Below, one piece after another: positions 36,201 to 49,699 of a stretch of 64,000 bases of DNA. The position numbers were made by a program, and so were the translations under genes. The notes under the pieces are model-generated. The model did no database searches, was not told the DNA's origin, and saw only the letters and a list, made by a program, of their open reading frames with translations. Source of the stretch: Amia ocellicauda (Eukaryota; Chordata; Actinopteri; Amiiformes; Amiidae); assembly GCF_036373705.1 (NCBI RefSeq), contig NC_089866.1, positions 6,746,001-6,810,000 of the forward strand. The letters run 5' to 3'. Each line of letters opens with the position of its first letter. Positions within the stretch are counted from its first letter, which is position 1.

Positions 36201-39200
36201 TAGAGTTCTAGTTTGCATGCATCAACTATCAGATCAAAAGAATTTGATGTCGGTCTCTGTGACACTGCTATTTTACTTTTCTTTCATTTTCTCTTTCTTT
36301 TTCTTTCTTTCTGTATAGCACTGAATTGCTCTAGGGACCCTGGTCTGCAAAAACAACAAAACTTTGATGGCGGCAAGAGGCGGCATTCAAGAGAAATACT
36401 AATGAGAGGGCCTCGATGGACTCCAAGCAGCGTGCCAGCGAGACTTTAAACAAACCCATCCATCATCATAACTGCACGGGGGGGGGAGGTTTTCGATTCC
36501 ATCAATACTTTTTGGGGCAATTTCAGCAGTGTCAAAGTCTATAAAAAAAGCAATGCTGTGCCTGACACTTATACAATACTATACAGCACTAATGGCCCTG
36601 ACCCAGTTCTCCAGTGTGAAAACCAAGTTATTCCTTCGGGTCTCTCTTTTATAGTTGTTATTTTAAGAATATCTATGGATCTGTGGGGCAGTTGTACTTG
36701 TGTGGGGGGGGGGTGGGATGAAAGAATACCAAAAAGTGAAACAGATGACAAAGGTGAAAAGATGCCACCCTCCGTACCTGCCACTACAGGCCCCGCCCCC
36801 AGCAGAGCCTGCTTGTACTTGTTCAGGCTCTCATCATCCTTGTCCAGCTCCTGGATCTCCTGCAGAGATTTCTGGGCCGGCGGCTGGTAGTTCAGATCGG
36901 TTTCCTCTTCCTCCTCCCCAACATGCTTCTCTGTCTCTTTGTCAGCCATGATGTCTGGGAAGGAAGAGGTGGACATGTTAAAATGAAGGATAACAGGAAG
37001 TGACACGTTTTTAGTAGCAGATATTAATGATATTGCCAAAATGTATAAAGTTTTCACCATTTTAGCAGGAATGCATACAGATTAAAAGTGTTAATGGTCA
37101 TTTTAGTATGCAGTTTTTTTTTTATGCTTTAGATGACACTCTTAAAAATAGAAATTGAAGGCACAGAAGTGGACGAAACATACAGATACAGACACTGCAG
37201 TGGGTGACAGTTACCAGGCTGTAAAAGGGCTACTTTCACCTCATCCCAGCATCCTGTAGTCTTTCAGTCATGGCAAATCGAATTTAAGTAACCAAGTTTA
37301 GACTAACAGATTAATAGATCTAATTATTCATATAAAAGGTAATTTATCCTTGTTCGTAGTGTTGCACAGAAAGTTCCTTTCTTCCAGCTACTGGTGCCAG
37401 GATACAATATATATTCATATTAAAAGGTAGTTTTACTGGGAAATATAACCACACTGTGTGAAATGAAATACATCAACGCCATTAAGAGTGTGTGATGCCT
37501 CGTTTTATTTCTAAAGGCAATGAGGAAATAATTTCCAATTTATTAATTTGTAAAGCAAATGATCTTCATGGGCTGTAGGGGGAATAAAAAAAAATAGCTT
37601 GTTGATAACCTGTAATTAGGGATTCGGTTATTTATGACCAGATCTACCCATAAAAGCTGAACTCTATGAAATCAAGCGTCTGGGCTATTTTACGAGGCCT
37701 TTTTTCCGAGGCTTGGTGGCACGTCAATGGACCTCTGCCCAAGACGAGGGGGAATGCCATTATTATTTGTCTAGTTAATTATCCAAGTGCACTGAAAATA
37801 CTGCCTCTCATAACAGCCACAGCCGATGTGAAGGTACCAGTGCACTATGAGCCTCCGCACATGAGATTATTTTTCTTCTTAGCAATGACATCATGCCTCA
37901 TCTCTGTCTAGACAGCATAATTGTAATGCTCTGAGGAGGACAGATACCCCTGGTGACAGGCAAGACACACCTGTGCACAAGAAAGGGTCTGTATGCCGAG
38001 CTATAGTCATGATGTACTCATGTATTCCTTGAACGAGGGACAAGTACATAGAAAATGTTCGAGTAAAGCTCGTGATTGTTAATGCAGTCTGGGAAAGCAC
38101 TCCTCCGTGGTGATAATCAGCACAGTAAGTTATGGCAGCCTATGGTTTCCATGGCATTACTTCAGTGTTTAGGAAGCTGGGAACAACATAATCTGTCAAT
38201 AGAGTCAGATTTATGTTTCCGGGAATGAGCCGATTACGTTTTCTCGGGATCAAAGTTGAAGTGTGAACATTTTAAAAGACTACAGAAAATGAATGAAATA
38301 CATGTTTTATTTTGGTGTCATAAAGATTTGGACTAGTGAAATACATTGCTTGAAACTGATATCTGATAACTGATAGCTGCTTTTGAAAAACTCTAGTTGG
38401 AACTAAGAAGTACCAATATGTTTGAGAGATGAATATAGCTGGCTTTCTCCAAAAGCTGGCCCCGGTAATGCAAAGCAAAGAGTCATTCCATTCCATAATG
38501 GAAAGTCATGCTTATAAAAGCATCCTTAACCTAATCAATACTCTTTCAAAGCCATTATTGCAAAAGCCCATTAGACTCTGGGACAAAGCAAATCTGCTGC
38601 ATTTAGATTATATCAGTGCTGCAGCAGTGTTTGGTACTGATATTCAGATAATAGATACAATATTACAAGTCAGTTTTATTTATTAGTTAATAATCTAGTA
38701 CAGGGTTTGTAATGAGACTCCCACTGAATTACCGCTTTGAAAACTTTCATGTTTACTAGCTGAAGCCTCTTGTACTGCATGAGGCAGGTATTGTTTAGAT
38801 GAATGAGGGTGCTTAAAATGAATAATATAACTGTGAATAGTTTGTTTATGCCTGCAGCCCTAATCAAACAAAGGGATCAAACTATGGTTACAATCGGATC
38901 CCCTTTCAATACAGCTTTCTTCCGAAGCTATACTCATGAGCTGTGAGTGTGTAAATGTGAAAGTACATATTCTTACAGATAAAAAAAAACACACAGAAGA
39001 AACCACCCCATCTTCCTCGTAATAAAGTTGTGCATGCAGTGTGTCCTTCAGCCACTGATCCGTTAATAAACTATTCACTTTACTAAATCTCAAATTTGAA
39101 ATTCTAGGGAGGTTCGCTTCCATCTGAAAACTTGGCCGCATCTTGGCGTTCTCCCAAGAAAATTGTTTGTATTCAGCTGCTTTTAAAAAAAGACAAATTG

Positions 39201-42200
39201 CAAAGTCTATTCATAATATCCTGTACAGTGACCTCATCCTGACGTACAGCAGCCTCCAAAATTAATCACTGCGTGTTTATGTGGAAGTCAGTATTTATAA
39301 TAGTTCTGTACAGAAGAAGGGGTTAGACCGTGCTCAAGTAACACCAGAGGTGAGGTAAAGCGACATCCTTGTGTAACAGTGAGATATTACAGCAATGGGA
39401 ATTGTAATGAGCAACAATGGGCCCTAAACTCAAATGAATGGTGAACATGCTGAAGACACATCTGTCTAGATTACACCTGTACAGTCTTCAACCTTCATAC
39501 TAATCACCATAATGTGTGGAATTGTTTTTTTTTTTTTTTTTTGCGTGTTGTTGTTACGCTCGTAATGTTATACGTGTTGTAGCCTTGGATAAAAGCATGT
39601 GTTAAATTACTTTATTAGTATTACTATTATCGTCATCATCATCTTATTTCACAAAGATTATACAACTGTGGGATAAAACCATAAAACAAAAATGGCAGCA
39701 AAAAAAACAAGTCACCGTCAACTTAAACAGAGGAACTGGCATTCCAAATGGTAATGTTACTGTGGTTTCTTTCATCTGCTCAGACTGATATTTCACATCA
39801 CTGCAATAATCAGAGCAGCAAGCATTGCAGACAGGAATTGTTGTGGGTGGCAAAACAGCACTATCGGTGAAGATGCAGCCAATTAAAAAAATAAAAAACG
39901 GTAAAATAGAATGTGCTGGAGGATGGAGTGGGGGGAAGGCTATCAAACATAGTTTCGATTTATTTTATTCCACTCCCGTCTGCTTAGCACGATAGCTGTG
40001 CCATTAGGTAGCAAGACAAGCACATTTTACATAATCAAAGAGAGCTCCGAGATGCATTACTTATTGTTAGAGGTAAATTCCCACTACCTGGTTATTTTCC
40101 CCATACTCATTTGTATGGTCATCTCGAATACTGTCCAGTTCTACTGGCCAGGATCACAGAGGAAGATTTATAACAAATAAGACTCCAAGTTAGCAGTGCA
40201 TTTGCGGTTTGTGTGTGTAGCGTAGTCTGAACTGTTTTAATGGTATGTCGAAACTGTTCTCAATTCATAGGGGAGACTTGGAAAGCATTGGAAGCCGGTT
40301 CTGAATTCATTATCTTTTTTAGATTTGTCAAGGAGAGCTGGTCTACAAACAGTGAAAGACACAGTAAAGCCTCAGAATATTGTCTCTCAAAGAAATCTCT
40401 GTTGCACATCTTATTGCTCGGTTTCTTTCAAACATGGATATGCTGCAGTAGGCACTCCAGAATGTTCATTCCCACAATCACTCTGAATAAAACAAGCAGA
40501 ACGTTCCATTTCCGTTAATTAAACTTGAAACACGTCAATATTACAAAGGGGCTTGATTTTTTGTTGGTTTTCTTCATTAACCAGCAAAAATAATATTTTC
40601 TTTTGTTCTTGAAATGCTGGATGTAGTCACGCTTGTTGATCAGTAACTACTATAAAGGAGACAAATGGGCAGTGTCATATAGCACAACTGAGGCAGTCTT
40701 CAATGTGCAACTAATGAGACGGTAAACGGTCTGATGAAAGAGATTAGAAGAAAAGCTATACAGATATGTATTTAATTGCAAAAGGCTGCCTCCTGACAAT
40801 AATACATTCCTAAATCACAGTACCAATTAAAAGCCATATTTACAAGGGTTAATGATGTGTCTTCCAACAACTTACCAAGTTTGTATTAGTGAGTTAGGAA
40901 GTTATTAAGCTACTCGTTTGGCTTCAATCACAAAGCAAAATCCTCTCTGACCTTTCAGGTTTGATCCAACAGCAGATGGTCCTACTTCATGTTCACAATA
41001 GGCCATTTTTATTTTTTAACGAGCTTCATCTTCCTGTCCGAGCCGGGCTTTTGGGTCACGGGGTATAAATGTTAAATGAGAATATGACAAAGTCCAACAT
41101 TCCCAAAGCAAACCGTTTAATCAAAACCCCTTCTGCTGGATTAGTGTGAACTTTGTGAACATACACAAACCACAAACAAACCCGGGTGCACACTCAACGA
41201 ATCGCAGTAGTCATTGTGCAGCACGAGCCCGTGGGCGGCAGCTCTTTTCCAGTAAATTGTGCCATTACTCATCGAGACTGAATAAAACAGATTTGCTGAT
41301 GGCGCTCAATTCATTCGACACACAAGAATCAAGACTGAGAAATGGCTCAGACTCCATGTGATGGTGGCAAATTGAAGACTGGATGCTACACTGACCTCTC
41401 TTCACCTTGATCATCACGCATGATTCGGTCACAGCTTGTTAGAAATGATTTATCCCGACTGAATGCTAACAAGCCACCGCTTCCTTGAGACCAAATTCAC
41501 CCCACTGTGAATACGAACGAGGCAGAACTCATACATGGATCCAAGCAACTTTGAAATGCCATGGAATCTGTCAGCCAGGATATGAGCTAGTATAAATGCA
41601 TTAGAGACCTAAATGCTGGGACACCAAAGCGAAACACTGGCAAGCATTCCCTCAGCTTAAGCAGCTCAGAATTATGTTTAAAGGCTAAGGAGTAATTTAA
41701 AATCCTGTTCATTATTAATAATCTAACATCTCTCAAACGGAGTTCCATAATGATTTTTTGAAATTGTATTATTAATTATACATTTTGCTTTTACCCAACG
41801 ATCCTTTCTTAGAATACAAATGTGAAAAGTTGCAGTCCCATTTCTTCGTTTAACATGGTCGTGAAAACCGTGCTTCTAACCAACGGGAACAGGAAATCCT
41901 GGCCCAGTCTGCTACACCTTCAGGATTACCAAAGGTTATTCAGTGGCAATCTTCATTCAACAAGAACCTGGCTGTCTATAGCATTCCTTTCCTTCTGCAC
42001 CATTGTTTGAAATTACTTCAGAATAACAGGGAATTATTCAATTAATTTCAGTTTCTCGATGGAAGTGCTGCATTGAAATATTAGCCATGTGTGTAAAGAG
42101 CAAGGGGGGAATAATTAAGAATCAGGAAAATGCACAGTGCAGCTCTACCAAATGTTTATTCTGAAAACACACACAAATACACCCACCCACTCACCCACAC

Positions 42201-44874
42201 ACACAGTGGGAAACTGCAGAGGTGATTTAACCGGGAATAATTTCCAGAATAAATCAACAGGATGCCTTGGACATAACGATAATCAGGTATGGCTAAGGCA
42301 CGGCCATACACTCAGACTTGATTTATGCCTAGGCTTTTATTTCATTAAACCAAAGCAGCAACGCACTCTTTGACTATCTATGAAATATGCCATGCTATAA
42401 TAATCTCCCCCTATAAAGTTCAGAATGAAGATAACAAAATATTTTTCAAGGGCTCAATCGAGAAGATTATACATCGCTAAGTCAATAGCATCATCTTTAC
42501 CAACTCTATAACTGCTAAGCACTAGATTTATGTGCTCCAAAACATTTATTCTGAAAAGGCATTTACTTCCATTCTATATTACCCTGTGAAATGCATCTTC
42601 CTGAAAGAGGCAACCTACTTACATATTCTGCCTGCAGAGTATTTCAGTAACAGCAAATGAATCTAAACTTTCATTAGAAGTGCAAGGGCTGCCTTAGGGA
42701 TAGGTCTTTACCAGGATACAAGGGCCTGCTCAATTGTTTAGTATTTTCGCAACAGATTGATTGTGTGCAAAATGCAGGATCTTATAGTCACGACTAGAGA
42801 AGGAGCTTTATCTGTCTTGCTACTTTATTAAAGATCTGCTCATTTAATAGACAATGCACTGAACTGGATTTAATGTTACCTCTGTGGCAATACTTTACCA
42901 ATTTAAGGTCTAAACCGCAGAAGGTTTTTTTTGTATACTGTTTACGCTGTGTTCATATGACTAGACTACATTTGTCTGTAGGCCTTCAGTTTTTCATCTT
43001 TTATACAGTCCTATATATGTAGTGTATGTTTAACTACACTTATCCATTCTGGTATTGTCTCTACATGCATAAAACTGACACTAATCTGTGTGCTGATGGT
43101 TCCAAAATGAATGTAAACAAAACCACTGAAATTACAAAGATGTGTATAGATTATCAGCACACACACCATAATACACAGCAGCTAGCCGAGCTCAAAGATT
43201 CATGGATTGTTATGGAAAAGCAGAAGGTGGCCCAGAGATAACGGCCAATTCCAAGCAATAGCAGGCAGTGTAAATAAGTAATTTTTCAAAGGAGCAGAGT
43301 AACAAATGTACACAGATATGGGCATGGGTCTGTGCGAAATACTCCACATTTAGAGAGTCAAAACAATGGTGTGAAATAATGTGTACAGGCCACCCCGAGA
43401 ATTAAAAAATGATGTAGTCACATGGAATGGCATTTGGAAAAGATTAACCACAGAACAGTTGCAGGATCGAAGGCACTGGTCAAGGCAGGTGTGCATGTCT
43501 AATGATTTACTCCAATTCTTCAATTAACAGGTCTAAGATAAGTGTTTTAACATCACTGTAAAGAGGGGATAGATAGGACATGTATTGACCTGAGTAACAT
43601 GGTTTCTGCTTACCCCTCCATCACAGCCAACCTGCTGCTCACCAACATCCACTACTGATATTGAATACAAGCTGATCTGTGACATTGTTGAAAATAAATG
43701 AAATGCTAAATTGTGAATCAAACAGTCAGTTTTAAGAGACATGATCTGTCATATTCATCCAATTCATCCAATACAATTTATACAGGAAAAAACTACACAA
43801 GTGCTGTAATGAAAGCCTTGTCTTGAGCCTAACAAACCCAATATGGGGAGAGAGAGAGAGAGAGAAGAGAAAAAAAAAAGAAAAGCCATAAAGACACAAG
43901 CAGACTGCACTGGGCATTGCTGCAATATTCATGGGATTTCCCCGCATGCTCTGGCCTTCATTCACTGCCCTTAGCCAATCCATGTACAATCAATCCAGCA
44001 CTGAGAATCATTTGAAATACAGTGAACCATGAAGCCAAACACACATTTAAAAAATATTAAATAACAGGACTGTATGAATGATATGGTTTTACATTTTTCA
44101 TTCCAAGCACATTTGCTTCACACGAATTCAAGATCAATTTCAGCTATGATCTAACCAGTGCCGTCACAGAGATCTCATTCATTGTATGCTGTAAATACCT
44201 TAAGTGCAAGTCATTAATGCTCTCCAGTATCTGTAGGGCTCTCTAAAGCAGCAAATGAGAACAATATGCAGAGCACAACACGGATTCAACAAGATTGGGA
44301 GACCTATAATTGCAGTCCGGATTATGACAACATTCGTAACTTCTCCCGTCATAAAGAATGACAAATCAATAAATATTGACTCCCTCACCTTCAGTTGTTT
44401 TAATTGCATATTATGTAAGACACAAAAATGTCTACACTAATACTGTGATTTAAGAGCACAAGCGAAATCCTTTCATTTAATCTATTAGACTTAATCAAGG
44501 AATCTCTACAGCAAGAATATCACAGCAAAAAAAACAAAAGATAAGGGCAAAGCACTGTTCAGCAGGTGACAAACTCAACTTCTCCTTTTAAAATATATGA
44601 ATGTAACAGCTTATCCATGCAACAGAAAAAGGACAATAAGTTGCACATTAAAATACTCCCAGCTGAGAAATAAAATTGGTTTATATTCTATGCAACATGC
44701 ATACCTTCATCTTAAATAACTTTCACATATAAAGATAGAACAGTTAAATCATCATCAGCCATTAATGGCATCAATTTGCCAAGTTAAAACCGCTTCCTCA
44801 CCTCTATAGCACACCGTGAGCCACAGCAGCTCAAGAAACTGCCCACCAAACTCACATACATCCACTCCCAACAT
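25829..44874 (-). CDS. arhgdig: Rho GDP-dissociation inhibitor gamma (6 exons, complete)
   Basis: Exons: 44874-44802, 36954-36778, 33101-33018, 28293-28217, 26535-26472 and 26028-25829; 675 bases, 224 aa (human ARHGDIG 225). All junctions are in phase. Exon 1 encodes [19 protein letters not shown], matching the hydrophobic N-terminal extension found only in the gamma isoform, and joins in frame to [10 protein letters not shown]. Then come the regulatory-arm sequence [20 protein letters not shown] and the immunoglobulin-like lipid-binding fold: [51 protein letters not shown] and [14 protein letters not shown]. It binds prenylated Rho GTPases, extracts or holds them off membranes and blocks GDP release. 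The gamma extension directs the protein to membranes (family knowledge). An internal ATG in exon 2 (36949) could start a shorter RhoGDI-like form. Confidence 0.95.
26175..26205. repeat. (ATT)n microsatellite
   Basis: About ten TAT/ATT units in arhgdig intron 5. Confidence 0.9.
26536..33017. other. arhgdig introns 3 and 4
   Basis: Apart from exon 4 (28217-28293), 26536-33017 holds no recognised gene. A CA repeat lies at 30249-30267. No transposon with clear ends was seen. Conserved enhancers could be present but cannot be judged from one sequence. Confidence 0.5.
33102..36777. other. arhgdig intron 2
   Basis: 3.7 kb. A TTTA repeat lies at 33265-33298 and G-rich runs at 36478-36488 and 36702-36716. 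No exon recognised on either strand. Confidence 0.5.
33265..33298. repeat. (TTTA)n microsatellite
   Basis: About eight TTTA units. Confidence 0.9.
36955..44801. other. arhgdig intron 1 (7.8 kb)
   Basis: Separates the gamma-specific N-terminal exon from the core. It contains a T run followed by a probable L2 tail near 39525-39630 and a GA repeat at 43848-43865. No coding exon recognised on either strand. Confidence 0.55.
39525..39630 (+). mobile_element. Probable L2-type LINE 3' tail fragment
   Basis: GTTGTAGCCTTGGATAAAAG followed by CATGTGTTAAATTAC and an ATT-rich end resembles the L2 tail at 6313-6360 (GTCGCCCTGGATAAGGG...). It is preceded by an 18-base T run. Only the tail is recognisable. 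Confidence 0.45.
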
Positions 44875-44992
44875 TGTCTCTGAATCAGAGCAGTCTTGGC
44901 AAAAAAAAATAAAAAAAATCAATCCACCACAAAAAAATTTAAAACAAAAATTACAGTATGCTTTCAAATCGTTACTTTCAATGAAGAAAGCC

Positions 44993-45031
44993 AAAAAAAA
45001 AAAAAATTAAAAAAAAAAAAAAAAAAAAAAA
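44993..45031. repeat. A-rich tract
   Basis: Two long A runs separated by TT, just upstream of arhgdig exon 1 (T-rich on the gene strand). It may be part of a pyrimidine tract before the first coding exon or a retroposed poly(A). Confidence 0.7.
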
Positions 45032-47563
45032 AGATCAGCTGTACATCCTTGCTGGTGCCATAAAACTGGAGCGAGACAGAGGGGGAAGTGAGAGTGGTCG
45101 GGGGAGTAAACGCACTAATGATCTCTTAGTAATCCACACTGGACAAGCAGTACACACTAAGCTGCTGCTGCAATGAGAGGCAGTAATGTGAAAATTGTAT
45201 TCCTGTCTGCAGACGCTATTGATTTGCAAGAGAGAACCAAACCCCCCGCCTCAGCGCTGCGCCGCTCACAGCTCCATCACTCATTAGCTGGGAGTCTGCG
45301 ATGAGCTCATCCCTCTGTGGAGCGCCGGGCGAGGCAGCGTGCTCTGGAATACAAAAAGGAGCTTCCCTCCTACTGCAGGTGGAATACGTAATGCCTTCAC
45401 TCGCCAGGCTGTCAGGGAATCCTCCCCCCTCCAAGGTGCATCAGAGAGCCTCCCTCTTAGATCTGAGATTTCTGTTCCCCCTCTCTCTCTCCCTCCGTCT
45501 CTCACTCTCTCTGATGTTTGAGATTATAGCTGTAGACAGCGTCACAGAACAGTGATGAAAGGAGAAGTTACAGACTCAAGGTGGCACAGGATTAGCAGAA
45601 TTGAGTTTGCTGTGCTGCAGAAAGCTCATGCACCACCCCCTCCCCCTATTTAGGTAGATTTGAAATAAATCTATACCATTGTGGAAGCCTACCCATAATA
45701 GCATAGATATGTGTGGGAGGGGGAGTAGGAGTATTTACTCTGTACACTAAGGAAGCTACATTTATATAAAAACATAATACATAAAATATAAAGTATAATA
45801 ATGAGTAATAAATGCTATAAGCAGAAGTAGCATAGAGATAAATCTTCAGTTTTGCACAACACTACACTGAATCATGTTAAATACTTTCTGAATAGTGTTT
45901 TATCACCTGCTTATCTTCAACTGCAGATATGCTGAAGATATCAGTATGCATTTTGAGTCCAGCATAAGTTATTTATATTTTTTGCACACACATAGGCCTA
46001 TATGCAGTCTGACTTTTTAAGGAGAGAAAGAAACAGGGATCATCAGGAAGAGATATATCCCTTCAAACTTCAACTGTGATAATTGATAAGAATATATATA
46101 TATTTTTTTTAAATTAGATTGTGTTGATAAGTAATTATGTAGTCAAGGAAGTTGATACATAAGAGGTAACTTGGCACAGGTAAATAAGGGAACTTCACAA
46201 TCAGAAACTGCAGCCAGTGTTTCTGGTGGTTTGGTTAATGTTTCCAAAACACTACAATACAATCTTGGTTAATTTAATAGTAGCAGTTTCTGCAGAGCGT
46301 TTGTCTTGTAAATACACACACACACATTTAGAATACAATAACCCTGAGGTCACCGAATTATCTCTCATACAAGTTATTTCTGAAAGCTATTTCAGCATAA
46401 GCACTGGATATCAAAGATTTTTTAATTTTTCAAATCTGGCATATTTTAAAAAGATTTGGTTTGGTCCATATAAAACTATTTTAAAAAAGGGACCCAATTA
46501 AAATTAGTGAAATTAGTAGACACTTATTAACTACATAATTGACTTAAAAGAGGAAAACTCCATAACATGAGTAAAAGTTAAAATGGAAAATACATTTCAG
46601 CTCAGTCTTTACTAGTCAAAGGAAGACCTACAGATGAGAAAAGATAACAAAATGCCTTCAGCTGCAACAGGATATGAAGAGATCGAATGTCTGCTGCACA
46701 AGAGTACACCACAATAACGCCTGTGCCCCAAGAAGTGGTTTAATGACGAGGTGTCATCAGCCCCACTGTTCACAGGAAGAGCTTCCAGATACACATAAAA
46801 GGCAAAGCAGTCTTGATTGGCCTAAGGTTTATGCCTAGTACCTGGCCTTAGATGAAGCTAAACTAAGTGTGCAGCAAGACTAGAATCTAAATAAGTGGCA
46901 TTTGTCCATTTGTGGATTTGATTGTTAAGTTTGCTTTCATTATTGATGAGTATTGTTTGCTGTACTCACAGTAACATCAGGGGTTAACTTAATCAGTAGC
47001 CAGAAGTTGTTTATACATCACTACCAGTAATGACTGTAACTTCCTCTTGCAAATCTTTCACGCATTGTGACATTTGTGAGGCTTGGCTTATCAATATACT
47101 GGAAACTGTGAAAATATGTCTTCTCAGTTGAACTGCCATACAGAACACTTGTTTGGTTTGTGAAGTCTTCAGATTATGCTAAATAGATGTTATCCGTCAA
47201 TTTACAGCTATTCTATTTTTCTGCAAATAATAAGAATTATAATCTATGCAATTACAGTCTGAAGGAAACCAAAATTGTAGCAACACAGCTCATTCTAGGA
47301 CAGCAATGGACAGTTCTGAAATGTCCCTCCAAATAACAAAAGATATTAGAGTGGTTATATTCTCATCAAAAGGTGAACAATTCACCAATCCTGTGGCATT
47401 TCTCATTGTAACTGCTCATCAATCACTTTTTCCAATAGCCCTGCTCAAATACTTATCATACTAAATAATAAATCATACTTTATTTAAAGAACCTCTTGGA
47501 AACATCTTCACGTGCAGACAAAGAAACCAGCACTTTCTTTGCTCTCCAAGGTCAATTACAAAC

Positions 47564-47622
<59 letters not shown>

Positions 47623-48478
47623 CTGTACACAAAAACAGGCCTTGCAACAAGAACAAGATAGATATATCTTTAGTTTAAAAAGCATTTCAACTACAAAAAT
47701 TTGTCTTCACAAAACAGCATCATATCACATATGCTTACATACACAAATTCCCTTGGTTATAATTAGGACAATTCTTAAATATTTAAATGTTTGTTTTTAA
47801 TTCACTTAAGTAAATATTGATTTAGGAAGGATATACAGTAAACAGTACTAATCACTGCCAACAGTGCAGCATAGTAGCACAATACAATATCTGATATCTA
47901 GCCAAATATCCTTAAAGACATGCGTCTTGTTAATAATGTCTGATCTCAATTTGTCGTCAAGCTATGAAACTAAGCTGCACAGTCTTTGAAAAGAGATTAA
48001 ATCGCTCACACTTGCTCCCTGTGCCTCAGGCAGAACTACAGGAAGCACAATGGCAAGTTAACAAAGAGAGGTGTATATCTTTGCATATTTTTTCCAAAGA
48101 TTCAAGGGTTATTATGTTTAACCTGCAGACTACGAAAAAATAATTACTTCACTGTACACGATCACTAGGAACTTCAAAGCGATTTCTCCAGTTACTGCAA
48201 ATGGAGATATTGCTGTATTGGCATGGATACAACCAATAAAAGATGCATATTTTCTGTCATGCATCTGCCATGAAAGGTACAACTTAGTACTGAAATTCTA
48301 ATAATGGTCTGATTAGATTTTAGATGTTTTTTGTAATGCACTGGTATATAAAAAAAAAAAATCACCAATAGCATCAGCTCAATTCATTGTATTTCATTGT
48401 TAACATTTCCTCCTGGAATCATATAAAATAAAGTAAGATATACTAATTTTAATAACATTGGAGAGCATGGAATATATA
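45032..48478. other. Intergenic region upstream of arhgdig exon 1
   Basis: 45230-45500 is GC- and CT-richer than its surroundings and could be a promoter region, but no core element is clear. 47566-47619 is an AT microsatellite. No coding exon recognised. Confidence 0.45.
47566..47619. repeat. (AT)n microsatellite
   Basis: About 27 AT units. Confidence 0.93.
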
Positions 48479-49699
48479 CACTCACCTAAAGGATTATTAG
48501 GAACACCTGTTCAATTTCTCATTAATGCAATTATCTAACCAACCAATCACATGGCAGTTGCTTCAATGCATTTAGGGGTGTGGTCCTGGTCAAGACAATC
48601 TCCTGAACTCCAAACTGAATGTCTGAATGGGAAAGAAAGGTGATTTAAGCAATTTTGAGCGTGGCATGGTTGTTGGTGCCAGACGGGCCGGTCTGAGTAT
48701 TTCACAATCTGCTCAGTTACTGGGATTTTCACGCACAACCATTTCTAGGGTTTACAAAGAATGGTGTGAAAAGGGAAAAACATCCAGTATGCGGCAGTCC
48801 TGTGGGCGAAAATGCCTTGTTGATGCTAGAGGTCAGAGGAGAATGGGCCGACTGATTCAAGCTGATAGAAGAGCAACTTTGACTGAAATAACCACTCGTT
48901 ACAACCGAGGTATGCAGCAAAGCATTTGTGAAGCCACAACACGTACAACCTTGAGGCGGATGGGCTACAACAGCAGAAGACCCCACCGGGTACCACTCAT
49001 CTCCACTACAAATAGGAAAAAGAGGCTACAATTTGCACAAGCTCACCAAAATTGGACAGTTGAAGACTGGAAAAATGTTGCCTGGTCTGATGAGTCTCGA
49101 TTTCTGTTGAGACATTCAGATGGTAGAGTCAGAATTTGGCGTAAACAGAATGAGAACATGGATCCATCATGCCTTGTTACTACTGTGCAGGCTGGTGGTG
49201 GTGGTGTAATGGTGTGGGGGATGTTTTCTTGGCACACTTTAGGCCCCTTAGTGCCAATTGGGCATCGTTTAAATGCCACGGCCTACCTGAGCATTGTTTC
49301 TGACCATGTCCATCCCTTTATGACCACCATGTACCCATCCTCTGATGGCTACTTCCAGCAGGATAATGCACCATGTCACAAAGGTCGAATCATTTCAAAT
49401 TGGTTTCTTGAACATGACAATGAGTTCACTGTACTAAACTGGCCCCCACAGTCACCAGATCTCAACCCAATAGAGCATCTTTGGGATGTGGTGGAACGGG
49501 AGCTTCGTGCCCTGGAAGTGCATCCCACAAATCTCCATCAACTGCAAGATGCTATCCTATCAATATGGGCCAACATTTCTAAAGAATGCTTTCAGCACCT
49601 TGTTGAATCAATGCCACGTAGAATTAAGGCAGTTCTGAAGGCGAAAGGGGGTCAAACACAGTATTAGTATGGTGTGCCTAATAATCCTTTAGGTGAGTG
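48479..49699 (+). mobile_element. Tc1-like transposon 3 (complete, short TIRs)
   Basis: 1221 bp bounded by CACTCACCTAAAGGATTATT and its inverse, with TA duplications at 48477-48478 and 49700-49701. The terminal inverted repeats of about 29 bp differ at one position (AGGAACACC versus AGGCACACC). This is a different family from elements 1 and 2: short ends and no internal direct repeats seen. The element lies in the arhgdig/rgs11 intergenic region and carries an open transposase. Confidence 0.96.
48627..49667 (+). CDS. Tc1-like transposase, open frame of 346 aa
   Basis: Open from MGKKGDLSNFERGMVVGARR to GGQTQY, full length for the superfamily. N-terminal helix-turn-helix: GLSISQSAQLLGFSRTTISR, then the linker and second DNA-binding half. 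Catalytic triad: D in AWSDESRF, D in FQQDNAPCH and E in [11 protein letters not shown], that is DD34E-type spacing. No frameshift or stop, and the near-identical TIRs suggest a recent insertion. The DNA-binding part reads continuously. Activity cannot be judged from sequence alone; related copies would be needed to see which residues differ from consensus. Confidence 0.94.
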   Translation: MGKKGDLSNFERGMVVGARRAGLSISQSAQLLGFSRTTISRVYKEWCEKGKTSSMRQSCGRKCLVDARGQRRMGRLIQADRRATLTEITTRYNRGMQQSICEATTRTTLRRMGYNSRRPHRVPLISTTNRKKRLQFAQAHQNWTVEDWKNVAWSDESRFLLRHSDGRVRIWRKQNENMDPSCLVTTVQAGGGGVMVWGMFSWHTLGPLVPIGHRLNATAYLSIVSDHVHPFMTTMYPSSDGYFQQDNAPCHKGRIISNWFLEHDNEFTVLNWPPQSPDLNPIEHLWDVVERELRALEVHPTNLHQLQDAILSIWANISKECFQHLVESMPRRIKAVLKAKGGQTQY

